A stretch of 64,000 bases of DNA from Bacteroidota bacterium (lineage in GTDB: Bacteria > Bacteroidota > Bacteroidia > Chitinophagales > Chitinophagaceae), in assembly GCA_030706735.1 (NCBI GenBank), contig JAUZNZ010000027.1, positions 1-64,000 of the forward strand, written 5' to 3'. The notes beneath the pieces are model-generated. The model did no database searches, was not told the DNA's origin, and saw only the letters and a list, made by a program, of their open reading frames with translations. Both the position numbers and the translations under genes were made by a program. Below, piece after piece: positions 29,039 to 38,724 of the stretch (its first letter is position 1; every line of letters begins with the position of its first letter).

Positions 29039-29422
29039 TTACGCTGACTTTGATATTTCTGCTGACTTCGATATTTCTTTGCCGTGTTCATTTTGGTCCC
29101 TAAGGGTCCAATGATCGGTTCGGGTCGTCTCCATCCAGAGATTGCCGCTCTTGCGGAACACCTGCGCAGACAGTCTGAAATGATCCTGCAGCTCTCTTTC
29201 CAGTTCATAGACCGTCATGCGATCGGATATTTCCACGTCTCCTTCCGGGATATCCTGCATACGCAGGTTCCGATGAGGACAGGAGTACAGGGCAGCATCC
29301 GCGGGAAGGCGGTGGTAGCCGCAGGACTTGTCGAAAAACTCGAGTTTCAGGTAGGGATAGGTCCGGTTGAATTCCGTCTGTACCTCCTGGATGATGCGGT
29401 TCGGGGTGATATGAAGTTTCAT
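29039..29422 (-). CDS. hypothetical protein
   Basis: 127 aa, in-operon position; no recognised domain. Confidence 0.65.
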   Translation of the reverse strand: MKLHITPNRIIQEVQTEFNRTYPYLKLEFFDKSCGYHRLPADAALYSCPHRNLRMQDIPEGDVEISDRMTVYELERELQDHFRLSAQVFRKSGNLWMETTRTDHWTLRDQNEHGKEISKSAEISKSA

Positions 29423-29436
29423 AAGGGGGGTGTTTT

Positions 29437-30477
29437 TTATTCATTTGTCATAATGACCTTGAGGGCTCTTTCTTTGCCGGGGTTCGAGAACACGTCATAG
29501 GCCTTTATAATATCCGACAAGGGGAACCGGTGGGTGATCAATTGTTGGGGATCCAGTTTTTTTGACGTTACGGTCTTCAGGAGCATCGGCGTCGTGACGG
29601 TATCCACCAGCCGGGTCGTTATCGTTATATTTTGAGCCCAAAGGGTTTCCAGGTGGAGCTCCACGCTCTTTCCGTGAACCCCGATGTTGGCGATATGGCC
29701 GCCGGCGGTCACGATAGACTCGCAAAGCTCGAAGGTAGCGGGAATACCCACGGCCTCGATCGCGCAATCGACGCCTTTATTACCGGTCAGGGATTTCACT
29801 TTGTCTACGACGTTCTCCTTCGAGCTATTGATCGTCCGGGAAGCGCCGAATTTTTTGGCGACTTCGAGGCGATTGTCGTCGACGTCGATCATGATGATCT
29901 CAGAGGGCGTATAGAACTGAGCCGTCAGCAGCGCCGCCAGTCCGACGGGGCCTGCACCGACGATGGCGACCGTATCGCCGGGACTGATCCGGCCGTTCAG
30001 GACGCCGCATTCGAAACCGGTCGGCAGGATATCGCTCAGCATGACCAGGGCCTCTTCGTCAGCCCCTTGCGGGATCTTGTAGAGACTATTATCGGCGAAT
30101 GGCGTTCTCACGTATTCGGCCTGGGTGCCGTCGATCAGATGACCCAGGATCCAACCTCCTTTTTCACAATGGGAATACATGCCTTTTTTGCAATAGTCGC
30201 ACTTGCCGCAGGAACTGATGCAGGAGATCAGCACGTGATCGCCTTTCTTGAAATTATTGACGGCGCTGCCGATCTCCTCGATCACCCCCACCCCTTCGTG
30301 ACCCAGTATCCTTCCCGGCGTCACTTCGGGCACATCGCCTTTGAGGATATGCAGGTCCGTCCCGCATATCGTCGTCTTATAGACCTTGACTATGGCGTCT
30401 GTGGCATCAAGGATCGCCGGTCTCGGTTTGGTCTCCCAGGATTTTTTTCCGGGACCGTTGTATACGAGTGCTTTCAT
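29437..30477 (-). CDS. zinc-dependent alcohol dehydrogenase
   Basis: MKALVYNGPGKKSWE; GHEGVGVIEEIGSAV; CGKCDYCKKGMYSHC; GAGPVGLAALL. Confidence 0.95.
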   Translation of the reverse strand: MKALVYNGPGKKSWETKPRPAILDATDAIVKVYKTTICGTDLHILKGDVPEVTPGRILGHEGVGVIEEIGSAVNNFKKGDHVLISCISSCGKCDYCKKGMYSHCEKGGWILGHLIDGTQAEYVRTPFADNSLYKIPQGADEEALVMLSDILPTGFECGVLNGRISPGDTVAIVGAGPVGLAALLTAQFYTPSEIIMIDVDDNRLEVAKKFGASRTINSSKENVVDKVKSLTGNKGVDCAIEAVGIPATFELCESIVTAGGHIANIGVHGKSVELHLETLWAQNITITTRLVDTVTTPMLLKTVTSKKLDPQQLITHRFPLSDIIKAYDVFSNPGKERALKVIMTNE

Positions 30478-30514
30478 AAAATGTCTGTTGAAATGGTTAA
30501 ATGATGATGATTGA

Positions 30515-30988
30515 TTATGTGGCGAAGGCCATGGGCACATGGTTGTTCTCAAAACGACCCGTCTTGCCCTCCAGCCGGACACGGAACACCACGCCGCCCA
30601 CTTTGGCGAGATCGTTCGTGGCGAAGGGCCAATCGGGTGAGAGTTTGACGGTCTCGCTGGCCACCAGGGGCAGGATGCGTCCGGCGAGTTTTTGAAGGGC
30701 CTCGTTACGCAGCGCCTTGTCCGTGAGTTCCTCGAACTCACCCCAGGAGATGACGCTTTGCCAATTCGCCATATTTCTCATTTGGTCGACCTCAAAACAG
30801 ATCTTTGGGTTCTTGCGCATCATGTCGACCTTCATTCCCGGCTGTGCGTGGCAATAGATGTATTGGCCGTCGTAGGCATAACTGATCGGCACGACATAGG
30901 TCTTACCGTCGTAGTGGCAGCCGATACGGCCTACGACCTGGCCGGCGAGCAATTCTTCCATTTCCGAGGTATTGAGTTGACCCATCAT
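30515..30988 (-). CDS. pyridoxamine 5'-phosphate oxidase-family (FMN-binding split barrel) protein
   Basis: VGRIGCHYDGKTYVVPISYAYDGQYIYCHAQPGMKVDMMRKNPKICFEVDQ. Confidence 0.85.
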   Translation of the reverse strand: MMGQLNTSEMEELLAGQVVGRIGCHYDGKTYVVPISYAYDGQYIYCHAQPGMKVDMMRKNPKICFEVDQMRNMANWQSVISWGEFEELTDKALRNEALQKLAGRILPLVASETVKLSPDWPFATNDLAKVGGVVFRVRLEGKTGRFENNHVPMAFAT

Positions 30989-31015
30989 ACGATTTGCAAT
31001 TTTACTTTTAGTAAT

Positions 31016-31849
31016 TTATTGTGATGACATCTTGAATATGACCGGCTGGCGTTTGTAGGACTTGACCTTACGACCGTTCTGAATGGCCGGCGTCCATTTA
31101 CCGCTCTTTTCGATCACGCGGATTGCCTCCTCGCGGAGGCCGCCCTGCGTCGGACCGCTGATCGCTTCCACCTCGCTGACGATGCCCTCCTTATCGACAA
31201 TGAACTGTACGATGACGGTACCCTGGATCTCGTTACTGAGCGCTTCGTCCGGGTAGCGAAAATTCTTATTGAGGTAGCGCATCCAGGCGCCAAGTCCACC
31301 GGGGAACTCCGATTCGATCTCGACCTTCATAAAGGTCTTGTCATAGTCCTCCGTTTCCTTGACGGCAGGGGCAGCCACGACTCCTTTGCCGGCGTCGGCG
31401 CCGTTGGGCGAGATGACCCCCTCATCCTTGACGCCTTCCTGGTTGATGGCGCCGATGCGGGTGTCCTGCAATCGCTGCTGTTCGGGCGGCTTTTCGTCCT
31501 CCTTGACCTCATTGTCCTTTACGATACGGGGTGGAGTGAATTTCGTGACCTCCACCTTGGGCGGTTCCTGCTTGACGGGAGGCGGCGGGGGCGGCTCATT
31601 TTTCTTCTCTTCGGAAACCTGTTCCAATTGAACATCGTGCACATAGAGCGCTTTTGCGATGGCCTCGTGCTTCCGACTGGCAATCGTATAGGCACCGAGG
31701 AACAGGATCGTGACGATGACCATGCCCAGCAGGGCCTTGATCAGGCGCCAATTGTAGGTCTTCCTGAGCTGATAGGCCCCGTACTGTTTATTCCTGCCCT
31801 CAAAGATGATATCCAGGAGGGATGCGTTTAATACTTTGTTGGCTTCCAT
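31016..31849 (-). CDS. TonB-like energy transducer
   Basis: PPPPPPVKQEPPKVEV; FPGGLGAWMRYLNKNFRYPDEALSNEIQGTVIVQFIVDKEG. Confidence 0.9.
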   Translation of the reverse strand: MEANKVLNASLLDIIFEGRNKQYGAYQLRKTYNWRLIKALLGMVIVTILFLGAYTIASRKHEAIAKALYVHDVQLEQVSEEKKNEPPPPPPVKQEPPKVEVTKFTPPRIVKDNEVKEDEKPPEQQRLQDTRIGAINQEGVKDEGVISPNGADAGKGVVAAPAVKETEDYDKTFMKVEIESEFPGGLGAWMRYLNKNFRYPDEALSNEIQGTVIVQFIVDKEGIVSEVEAISGPTQGGLREEAIRVIEKSGKWTPAIQNGRKVKSYKRQPVIFKMSSQ

Positions 31850-31866
31850 AACATAAATTATAGACC

Positions 31867-31962
31867 TAAAATTACCGAGCCTGCCGGGCGGCCTTTATGA
31901 CCTTTCTCATGCCGGATGGAGATAGTCGTCATGTGCATGGGCGATGCGGGCGTCTAGTTTTG
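31867..31962. promoter_or_regulatory. Symmetric bidirectional promoter with two phased dyads
   Basis: TGACCTTTCTCA 31898, AGATAGTCGTCA 31920; TAATTTTA (31867-31874 minus) and TAGTTTTG (31955-31962 plus), each at 33 bp. Confidence 0.8.
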
Positions 31963-31987
31963 CCTTTATAAATCAAAAACTATTGAT

Positions 31988-32206
31988 ATGAAAAGGAATG
32001 TAGGCGTGGCAGACCGGATCATCCGCATGATCCTGGCCCTCATATTGATCGCATTGGTCTATTTCGGCGTGATCACCGCTGTCTGGAGCGTAACCGTGGC
32101 CTGGATCCTGGCTGCCGTATTCGTCTTTACGTCCATTGCGGGTAGCTGTCCTTTGTATTCCCTCTTCGGGATCAGCAGTTGCCCGCCCAGGAAACAGGCA
32201 CATTAA
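31988..32206 (+). CDS. DUF2892 (YgaP-like) inner-membrane protein
   Basis: MKRNVGVADRIIRMILALILIALVYFG...GSCPLYSLFGISSCP. Confidence 0.85.
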   Translation: MKRNVGVADRIIRMILALILIALVYFGVITAVWSVTVAWILAAVFVFTSIAGSCPLYSLFGISSCPPRKQAH

Positions 32207-32296
32207 GGGATGGCGCGAAACATGGAGGGATGAGCGTGAAACATTAACGGAGGAGCGTGAGTAGGTTCCGCCAAATTTTGTTATTTTCATCGAATA

Positions 32297-33619
32297 ATGA
32301 GGATGAGAAGGCGGACATTATTGGTACTCGGTGGCGGCCTTGGGGCAGGAGGCGTGGCGCTCATGCTGATCCCGGTGCTCGACAGGCAACAGCCTGTCAC
32401 TCTACCCTTCGTTCTCGGCATCTTTTTGCTCCTGTTTGCCGTCGTCCTTCTACTTGATCATTATTTCGCGAGGCGCAAGGCGGCGGAAAGCGATCGGTTG
32501 GAGTTGGAGCAGCGGCTCAGCTTTCTCGTGCAGCATATCAAGGATTATGCGATCTTTCTGATCGATCCGGAGGGACGTGTCATGAGTTGGAACAAAGGGG
32601 CCGAGCAAATCAAGGGTTATACCGAGGCCGAGATCCTGGGCAAGCCCATTTCGATCTTTTACACGGAAGAAGACAATCAGCGCGGTGAGCCTTTTCTCAA
32701 CCTCAAGCGTGCCCTCGATGAGGGGCGATATGAGAGCGTGGGCCTCCGCAAGCGGAAGGATGGCACCATATTCTTTGCCGACGTCGTCTTTACTCCCATT
32801 TATGACGACCGGGGCGGACTCAAGGGATTCATCAAGATCACGAGGGATATTACCGAACAAAAGAAGGCGGAGGAGGACATGCTCAGTACCCTGCAACGGG
32901 AAAAAGAGTTGAATGAAATGAAGAGCCGTTTCGTAACCCTGGCATCCCATGAATTCAAGACCCCATTGAGCGTTATCCTTTCCTCTGTGTCGCTGATCGA
33001 AAAATATCCGGAAACGGAACAGCAGGACAAGCGACTCAAACATATTCATCGCATCAAATCCAATGTCGCCAATCTGAGGCAGATCCTGAACGATTTTCTT
33101 TCCCTGGAAAAGCTGGAAGTCGGCATCATCAAGAATGAGCCCGCGCAGGTTAACCCGGCCGAGATCGTTCGGGAAACGGTCCTGGATCTGGAACCCTCGC
33201 TGAAGGAAGGGCAGCAAATCCGGTTGCACTCCGACGGCAGGACCCGGTTCATTGAGCTGGACGCCCAGCTTTTGCGGAATGTCCTGAATAACCTGCTATC
33301 CAATGCCATCAAATACTCCCCCGAGCAGGGAGAGATCGACTGCCGCCTGCATTTCCGGCCGGACGCGTTGGAGATCGAGATCAGGGACCAGGGCATCGGC
33401 ATCCCTCCGGAAGAGCAGGAGCACCTATTCGAGCGATTCTTTCGCGCCTCGAACAGCACCGGGATCCCGGGCACGGGGCTGGGCCTCAGCATTGTAAAAA
33501 AATACCTCGACCTGATGGGCGGCCGGATCGGCCTGGTCAGCATTCCCTGGCAGGGGACGACCGTTACCGTGACCTTGCCTGCCGGCGATCCTTTTGACCA
33601 TAATCAGCGCGAGGGCTGA
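32297..33619 (+). CDS. PAS-domain sensor histidine kinase
   Basis: PAS SWNKGAEQIKGYTEAEILGKPISIFYTEEDN; LASHEFKTPLSVILSSVSLIEKY; GTGLGLSIVKKYLD. Confidence 0.95.
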   Translation: MRMRRRTLLVLGGGLGAGGVALMLIPVLDRQQPVTLPFVLGIFLLLFAVVLLLDHYFARRKAAESDRLELEQRLSFLVQHIKDYAIFLIDPEGRVMSWNKGAEQIKGYTEAEILGKPISIFYTEEDNQRGEPFLNLKRALDEGRYESVGLRKRKDGTIFFADVVFTPIYDDRGGLKGFIKITRDITEQKKAEEDMLSTLQREKELNEMKSRFVTLASHEFKTPLSVILSSVSLIEKYPETEQQDKRLKHIHRIKSNVANLRQILNDFLSLEKLEVGIIKNEPAQVNPAEIVRETVLDLEPSLKEGQQIRLHSDGRTRFIELDAQLLRNVLNNLLSNAIKYSPEQGEIDCRLHFRPDALEIEIRDQGIGIPPEEQEHLFERFFRASNSTGIPGTGLGLSIVKKYLDLMGGRIGLVSIPWQGTTVTVTLPAGDPFDHNQREG

Positions 33620-33659
33620 TCAAATTCATACCGAGGGGCATACGGTTGTTTTACTTTCG
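33595..33659 (+). promoter_or_regulatory. Phased dyads + -7 box for the mla-like operon, overlapping the kinase stop codon
   Basis: TGACCATAATCA 33595, TGATCAAATTCA 33617 (contains the kinase TGA stop); TACTTTCG 33652-33659 at 33 bp. Confidence 0.8.
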
Positions 33660-33674
33660 ACTGATAAAACAACC

Positions 33675-34445
33675 ATGGCATCCACTTCCAAATTTCAGGC
33701 CTTCCTTACCGAAACCGGAGATATCGCCCGGTTCACGGGCAGGTATTTTGTGCAAGGCGTCAGGCCCCGGTTTGAGATCGGGGAACTGCTCAGGCAATGC
33801 TTTCTCATCGGTTATAATTCCTTCCCGCTTGTAGGGCTTACGGGTTTTATCATGGGTCTTGTGCTGACCATGCAATTGAGGCCTTCCCTGGTGGACTATG
33901 GGGTCGAATCCCAGTTACCCGTCATGGTGGGTGTAGCCATTGTCAGGGAGATTGGTCCGGTGATCACGGCCCTGATCTTCGCGGGCAAGATCGCCAGCAG
34001 CATGGGGGCGGAGCTGGGTTCCATGAAAGTCACCGAACAGATCGATGCGATGGAAGTCAGTGGCACCAACCCGTTCAAATACCTGGTCGTCACGAGGGTG
34101 GCCGCCTCGACGCTCATGCTGCCCATACTCGTCATTCTGGGAGATACGATCGCCTTGCTGGGCTCTTTTATCGGCGTCAATATCCGGGCGAATACGAGCT
34201 TTACGCTCTTTTTCCGCCAGATCGTCAACAGTTTCAATTTCGGGGACGTGTTGCCTGCCTATATCAAAACCTATTTCTTCGGTTTTGCCGTGGGCATCAT
34301 CGGGTGTTACAAAGGCTATTATTCCAAGAAAGGGACTGAAGGGGTCGGCCGGGCGGCCAATTCCGCCGTCGTCATGTCCTCCATCCTGATCTTTATCATC
34401 GACCTCATTGCCGTTCAAATCACAGACCTGCTCGGGATCAATTAA
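33675..34445 (+). CDS. MlaE-like ABC lipid transporter permease
   Basis: GLTGFIMGLVLTMQL, REIGPVITALIFAGKIASSMGAELGSMKVTEQIDAMEV; start at MASTSKFQ. Confidence 0.95.
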   Translation: MASTSKFQAFLTETGDIARFTGRYFVQGVRPRFEIGELLRQCFLIGYNSFPLVGLTGFIMGLVLTMQLRPSLVDYGVESQLPVMVGVAIVREIGPVITALIFAGKIASSMGAELGSMKVTEQIDAMEVSGTNPFKYLVVTRVAASTLMLPILVILGDTIALLGSFIGVNIRANTSFTLFFRQIVNSFNFGDVLPAYIKTYFFGFAVGIIGCYKGYYSKKGTEGVGRAANSAVVMSSILIFIIDLIAVQITDLLGIN

Positions 34446-34450
34446 CAACC

Positions 34451-35260
34451 ATGACACCTGACGCACCATATGAAATCAGATCAGCTCCTGCGGGGCAGGC
34501 GGAGCAACAGACTCCTGCCCATGTGCAGCAGGGGCAACCGGCCATCATCATCGAGGGGCTTTGCAAGAAATTCGGGACCCATATCGTTCTCGATCATTTC
34601 AACCTGACCGTCGGCAAGGAGGAGAACGTGGTCATCCTGGGCAGGTCGGGAGTCGGCAAGTCCGTGCTCATTAAATGCATCGTCGGGCTATTGAGGCCTG
34701 ACAGCGGCCGGATCCTGGTATTCGGGAAGAACATACCCGATCTGGATCATGAGGAGATCGACAGGGTGCGTGCGAAGGTGGGTTTTCTATTCCAAAGCAA
34801 TGCGCTTTATGATTCCATGACGGTGCGGGCCAATCTCGAATTCCCGCTCCGCAGGCATTGGATCGCCATAGACCAGAAGGAGATCGACGAGATGGTGCAG
34901 GAAGTATTGGACAATGTCGGTCTCGGACATACCGCCGACATGATGCCGGAAGAACTATCCGGCGGGATGCGAAAACGCATTGCGCTCGCGCGGACCTTGA
35001 TCCTGAAACCCGAGATCATTCTCTATGATGAACCGACCACGGGTCTTGATCCGGTGACCGGCCGGGAGATCAGCCGGTTGATCGTCGAGATGCAAAAGAA
35101 ATATCATACTGCCTCCATGATCATATCGCATGACATGGGCTGTGTGAAGACGACGGCTGACCGCGTGGCGCTACTGATCGACGGAAAGTGTTACACGGAG
35201 GGCACCTATGACGCATTGAAAAGATCGAACGATAAAAATATTGCTCAGTTCTTCGAATAA
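34451..35260 (+). CDS. MlaF-like ABC ATPase
   Basis: GRSGVGKSVLIKCIVGLL; ELSGGMRKRIALARTLILKPEIILYDEPTTGLDP. Confidence 0.95.
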   Translation: MTPDAPYEIRSAPAGQAEQQTPAHVQQGQPAIIIEGLCKKFGTHIVLDHFNLTVGKEENVVILGRSGVGKSVLIKCIVGLLRPDSGRILVFGKNIPDLDHEEIDRVRAKVGFLFQSNALYDSMTVRANLEFPLRRHWIAIDQKEIDEMVQEVLDNVGLGHTADMMPEELSGGMRKRIALARTLILKPEIILYDEPTTGLDPVTGREISRLIVEMQKKYHTASMIISHDMGCVKTTADRVALLIDGKCYTEGTYDALKRSNDKNIAQFFE

Positions 35261-35271
35261 AAATATGAGGT

Positions 35272-36282
35272 ATGGCAAATCTGAAAATAAGCAGTCTGAA
35301 GCTCGGCCTATTTGTACTTGCGGGGCTCTTCCTTTTTATACTGACCCTATATATCATTGGGAAGAACCAGAACTTCTTTGGCTCCAGTTTTGAGGTCAGG
35401 GCCCGTTTCAGCAACGTCAATGGCCTCATTCCCGGGAACAATATCCGATTTGCGGGCATCCAGGCGGGAACCGTCAAGCATATACGCGTCATTAACGACA
35501 GCAGCGTAGAGGTCGTCTTGTCGATCGACAATGAGATGAAGCCTTATATCCATAAAAATGCCGTGGCCTCTCTCGGTACGGAAGGCCTGATGGGGAATAA
35601 GGTGGTAAATATCGTTCCGGGGAAAAGTGCCGCTCCGTTGATCGGATCCGGCGATCTCCTGGCCACGCCGAAGACGGTCAGCACCGATGAAATGCTGCTG
35701 ACGCTGGCCACCACCAACAACAATATTGCAGAAATATCCGAAGGTCTGAAAGGGACTATCCGGCGGATCAACCAAAGCAAGGCCCTGTGGGGCATCCTGG
35801 ATGACGGGAGCCTGGCGGGGAATATCCGGAATTCTTTAAGGAACCTCAGCCAGGCCAGTTTGCATACCAATGAAATGACCCGGGATCTGGGCGACATCGT
35901 CAGCGATATCAAGGAGGGGAAGGGTTCCATCGGATCGCTGGTTCGCGACACCGTTTTGTCTTCCAGCCTTGCACGGGCGGTAGAAAAAGTGCGTGATGCG
36001 GGCGCCTCCATTGACCGGCTGGCGGGGCAACTGGATGAGACCGTGCAGGATATTCACCGGCAGGTAGCGGAAGGGAAGGGAACGGTCCATGCCTTATTGC
36101 AGGACAGTGCCCTGGCGAGGAAACTCGATGCGTCGATGGAGAATATCCGGGCTGGCACCGATGCCTTCAACCAGGACATGCTGGCGTTGCAGCATAACTT
36201 CCTGTTCCGCGGATATTTCCGGAAGCTTGAAAAAGAAAAGAAGAAAGCGGCGGCAAAAAATGAAACCGCCGGGACCCATTAA
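35272..36282 (+). CDS. MlaD/MCE-family protein
   Basis: VRARFSNVNGLIPGNNIRFAGIQAGTVKHI; GLMGNKVVNI. Confidence 0.95.
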   Translation: MANLKISSLKLGLFVLAGLFLFILTLYIIGKNQNFFGSSFEVRARFSNVNGLIPGNNIRFAGIQAGTVKHIRVINDSSVEVVLSIDNEMKPYIHKNAVASLGTEGLMGNKVVNIVPGKSAAPLIGSGDLLATPKTVSTDEMLLTLATTNNNIAEISEGLKGTIRRINQSKALWGILDDGSLAGNIRNSLRNLSQASLHTNEMTRDLGDIVSDIKEGKGSIGSLVRDTVLSSSLARAVEKVRDAGASIDRLAGQLDETVQDIHRQVAEGKGTVHALLQDSALARKLDASMENIRAGTDAFNQDMLALQHNFLFRGYFRKLEKEKKKAAAKNETAGTH

Positions 36283-36310
36283 AATATCCAATAAAGGAAA
36301 AATACTTCCT

Positions 36311-37057
36311 ATGTTACGAATAATTGTTCCCGTCGATCTCACTGAAAGTTCTTCCAATGCCGCGAGGTATGCGGCGGATATGGCTACGGCACTTGGCGGC
36401 GAGATCCACCTTGTCCATGCCATGAACCTTCCCCCGGATCCGTTGCAGGTCCCGATCCCGGACTACGCGCTCGATGAAATGCGTGACAGCAGCCTGACCT
36501 TCCTGGAAACACTTGCCGCGGACCTAAAAAAAAGAACGAATGGAAAGCTGAGCATCGGAACCGACCTGGAGACCGGGGACGGGGAAAGCAGCATCAGGGC
36601 CTTCTGCCGATGGAAACAACCGTTCCTCGTTGTAGCCGATGATGCGTTCCAGAAGTGGGCTCCCCGTTGGTCCTGGCCTTTCTTACGGGTACCCGCCCAG
36701 GCTGCATTTCATCCCGTAGAAAATATTGTCGTAGCCTGCGACCGGGAGGACATCCATGGAGTTCCGGGCGTTGCCGCCGGGTTCTTGGGACAGCTTCGGC
36801 ACCTATTGGGCGCACATTTTGACATTGTCCATTTCTCTTTGCCGGGGAAAGCGGGCCGGGAATCCCCGAAGCCCGGATCAGGAACCTGGATAGAAAGCGA
36901 AAGCGTCGAAGAAGGGATCCGTCAGTACCTCGCGAGCCACCACGCGGACTGGGTGACCGTATTCCCAAAGAAAGGCGGTTCATTTCATCATTACGAAAGC
37001 CTGTCTGAAAACCTATTGCTGGAGTGCCCTCTGTCCGCCATGGCTGTGCATGAGTAG
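36311..37057 (+). CDS. universal stress protein
   Basis: MLRIIVPVDLTESSSNAARYAADMATALGGEIHLVHAMN; start at MLRIIV. Confidence 0.85.
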   Translation: MLRIIVPVDLTESSSNAARYAADMATALGGEIHLVHAMNLPPDPLQVPIPDYALDEMRDSSLTFLETLAADLKKRTNGKLSIGTDLETGDGESSIRAFCRWKQPFLVVADDAFQKWAPRWSWPFLRVPAQAAFHPVENIVVACDREDIHGVPGVAAGFLGQLRHLLGAHFDIVHFSLPGKAGRESPKPGSGTWIESESVEEGIRQYLASHHADWVTVFPKKGGSFHHYESLSENLLLECPLSAMAVHE

Positions 37058-37058
37058 G

Positions 37059-37877
37059 TCATTTATGGGCGATGAATACCGGGATGCGATGTTGGAGGAT
37101 CAGTTCCGCCGAGAAGCTCGCAGAAAAGAGTTGGGAGAGCGCGGACCGGCCGAAACTGCCGGTGATCAACCAGGGATTGCGGAGCATTCCAAGCCAGGTG
37201 TCGTAAAACTCCGGCGTCTTCATTTCAAGTCTCAGGACGCGAAACCTTTTGAAATGCAATGAACAAAGCTCCCGGATTGCCGCTTCATCCGGAATTTTTG
37301 CATCCGGGTCTTCATTTACGTATACGAGGGTTGCCGGAATGCGGCAAAATTCGGGGAATAGGTAGGCGAACTGGCGGATCGCAAAGGTGGAAGCGGCCGA
37401 GCCGTCGTAGGCCAGGATCAACTCACCGGGCAGGGTGGATTGGTCAGGCAGCAGGAGTACCGGGCATTCCGATCTGTGCAGCATGACCTTCATCCAGGCA
37501 TTTGGTTGGTCCTTATCCAGGTCGGCAAAAAAATGCCGGCTGCTGACCAGCATCAAATCCGCGTAACGGGACTCCTTGTGCAGGGAGGGGATGGAAAAAT
37601 CCTCCTTATCGACGTGGATCTTCAGCCTGATACCAAAATCCTCGCAGAATCGCTCCAGTCTCCGGCTAAAATAGCCCAGCGTACGCTCGTCCTCTTTTCC
37701 GAAAGATGATTCGGGGGCCAGGGTCCCTTCGCGCAGTTCCAGCATGGCGGCGTAGTCCGATTGGGGGACAAAGGCCGCTGTCAGCAGAGACGGGGTGACG
37801 GGTTGCAGGGTGGCTACAAAATCCAGTAATTCCTGGGGATAATGTGTGCCTTCAAGGGGAAGGAGGAGTTTTTTCAT
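37059..37877 (-). CDS. universal stress protein
   Basis: MKKLLLPLEGTHYPQELLDFVATLQ...LILAYDGSAASTFAIRQFAYLFPEF. Confidence 0.85.
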   Translation of the reverse strand: MKKLLLPLEGTHYPQELLDFVATLQPVTPSLLTAAFVPQSDYAAMLELREGTLAPESSFGKEDERTLGYFSRRLERFCEDFGIRLKIHVDKEDFSIPSLHKESRYADLMLVSSRHFFADLDKDQPNAWMKVMLHRSECPVLLLPDQSTLPGELILAYDGSAASTFAIRQFAYLFPEFCRIPATLVYVNEDPDAKIPDEAAIRELCSLHFKRFRVLRLEMKTPEFYDTWLGMLRNPWLITGSFGRSALSQLFSASFSAELILQHRIPVFIAHK

Positions 37878-37887
37878 ACGAACTTCT

Positions 37888-38712
37888 TTAACGATGTGCA
37901 ATGAAGATGGGCAGGTTAATGGTTCGGAGGAGCAGGCTGGCATGGCTCGGTTTGAGGAAGCGGGAAAGGATGCCTCTGCCATAGGCGCCCAGAACGACGA
38001 CCGCATTCTTCTTTTCCAGCAGGTAGCCGAAGAGTTCATCCGAAGAGTTGCCGGTCAGGTTTACGAACTCGACGTCCTGATAATGGGCCGACAGCCATTC
38101 TTTCATTTTGAATTGCTCCTCGAGCGTGCTGTTATCGGTCTTGTGTACGTTTACCACGATCGCCTTCTTATTGTGGAATACGGGGAACAGGTAGGTGAAT
38201 TGTTTTATCGCAAAGACCGAGGAACTGGTGCCGTTATAGGCGAAAATGACCCTATCCAGGGTATCGAACGCGTAGGGGGAGACCATGACGGGGCATTCGG
38301 CGGCCAGCAGTACGTCGCGGATGAATTCTCCGGGAAACTCCCGTTCCGATTTGCGGAAGGAGGTTTCGGGGTCGAGGATAATGAGGTCTGAGAAGCGGCT
38401 TTCTACCAGGATCTCGCCCAGGGGCACGCCGCGATCGCGGTGTACCCTGGCGGGCACTTCGCGGCAGATGCAGGCTTCCCGGAAGGCGCGGATCTGCTGC
38501 AGGACGGGGTCGGCCAGGGCCGCAGTATCCCCTTCCTTGAGAACGGTTTCGAGTTCGTCATCGGTTATGGTCGCAGGGCCTATGCCCTCGGGATCGCCTT
38601 CGAGAAAGACGCCGGTCAGGCGGGAGCCGGTCAATTTGGCCAGGTAACAGGCAAAATCGATCGCGTAGGTGTTTTGCCTGATCCCTTCCATCGCCAGTAA
38701 TATCTTTTCCAT
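37888..38712 (-). CDS. universal stress protein
   Basis: MEKILLAMEGIRQNTYAIDFACYLAKLTGSRLTGVFLEG...GAYGRGILSRFL. Confidence 0.9.
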   Translation of the reverse strand: MEKILLAMEGIRQNTYAIDFACYLAKLTGSRLTGVFLEGDPEGIGPATITDDELETVLKEGDTAALADPVLQQIRAFREACICREVPARVHRDRGVPLGEILVESRFSDLIILDPETSFRKSEREFPGEFIRDVLLAAECPVMVSPYAFDTLDRVIFAYNGTSSSVFAIKQFTYLFPVFHNKKAIVVNVHKTDNSTLEEQFKMKEWLSAHYQDVEFVNLTGNSSDELFGYLLEKKNAVVVLGAYGRGILSRFLKPSHASLLLRTINLPIFIAHR

Positions 38713-38724
38713 ACGCTTTTTTGG

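Noticed and set aside
29632-30504. 290-aa plus-strand ORF
   Set aside because: Antisense to the zinc alcohol dehydrogenase.
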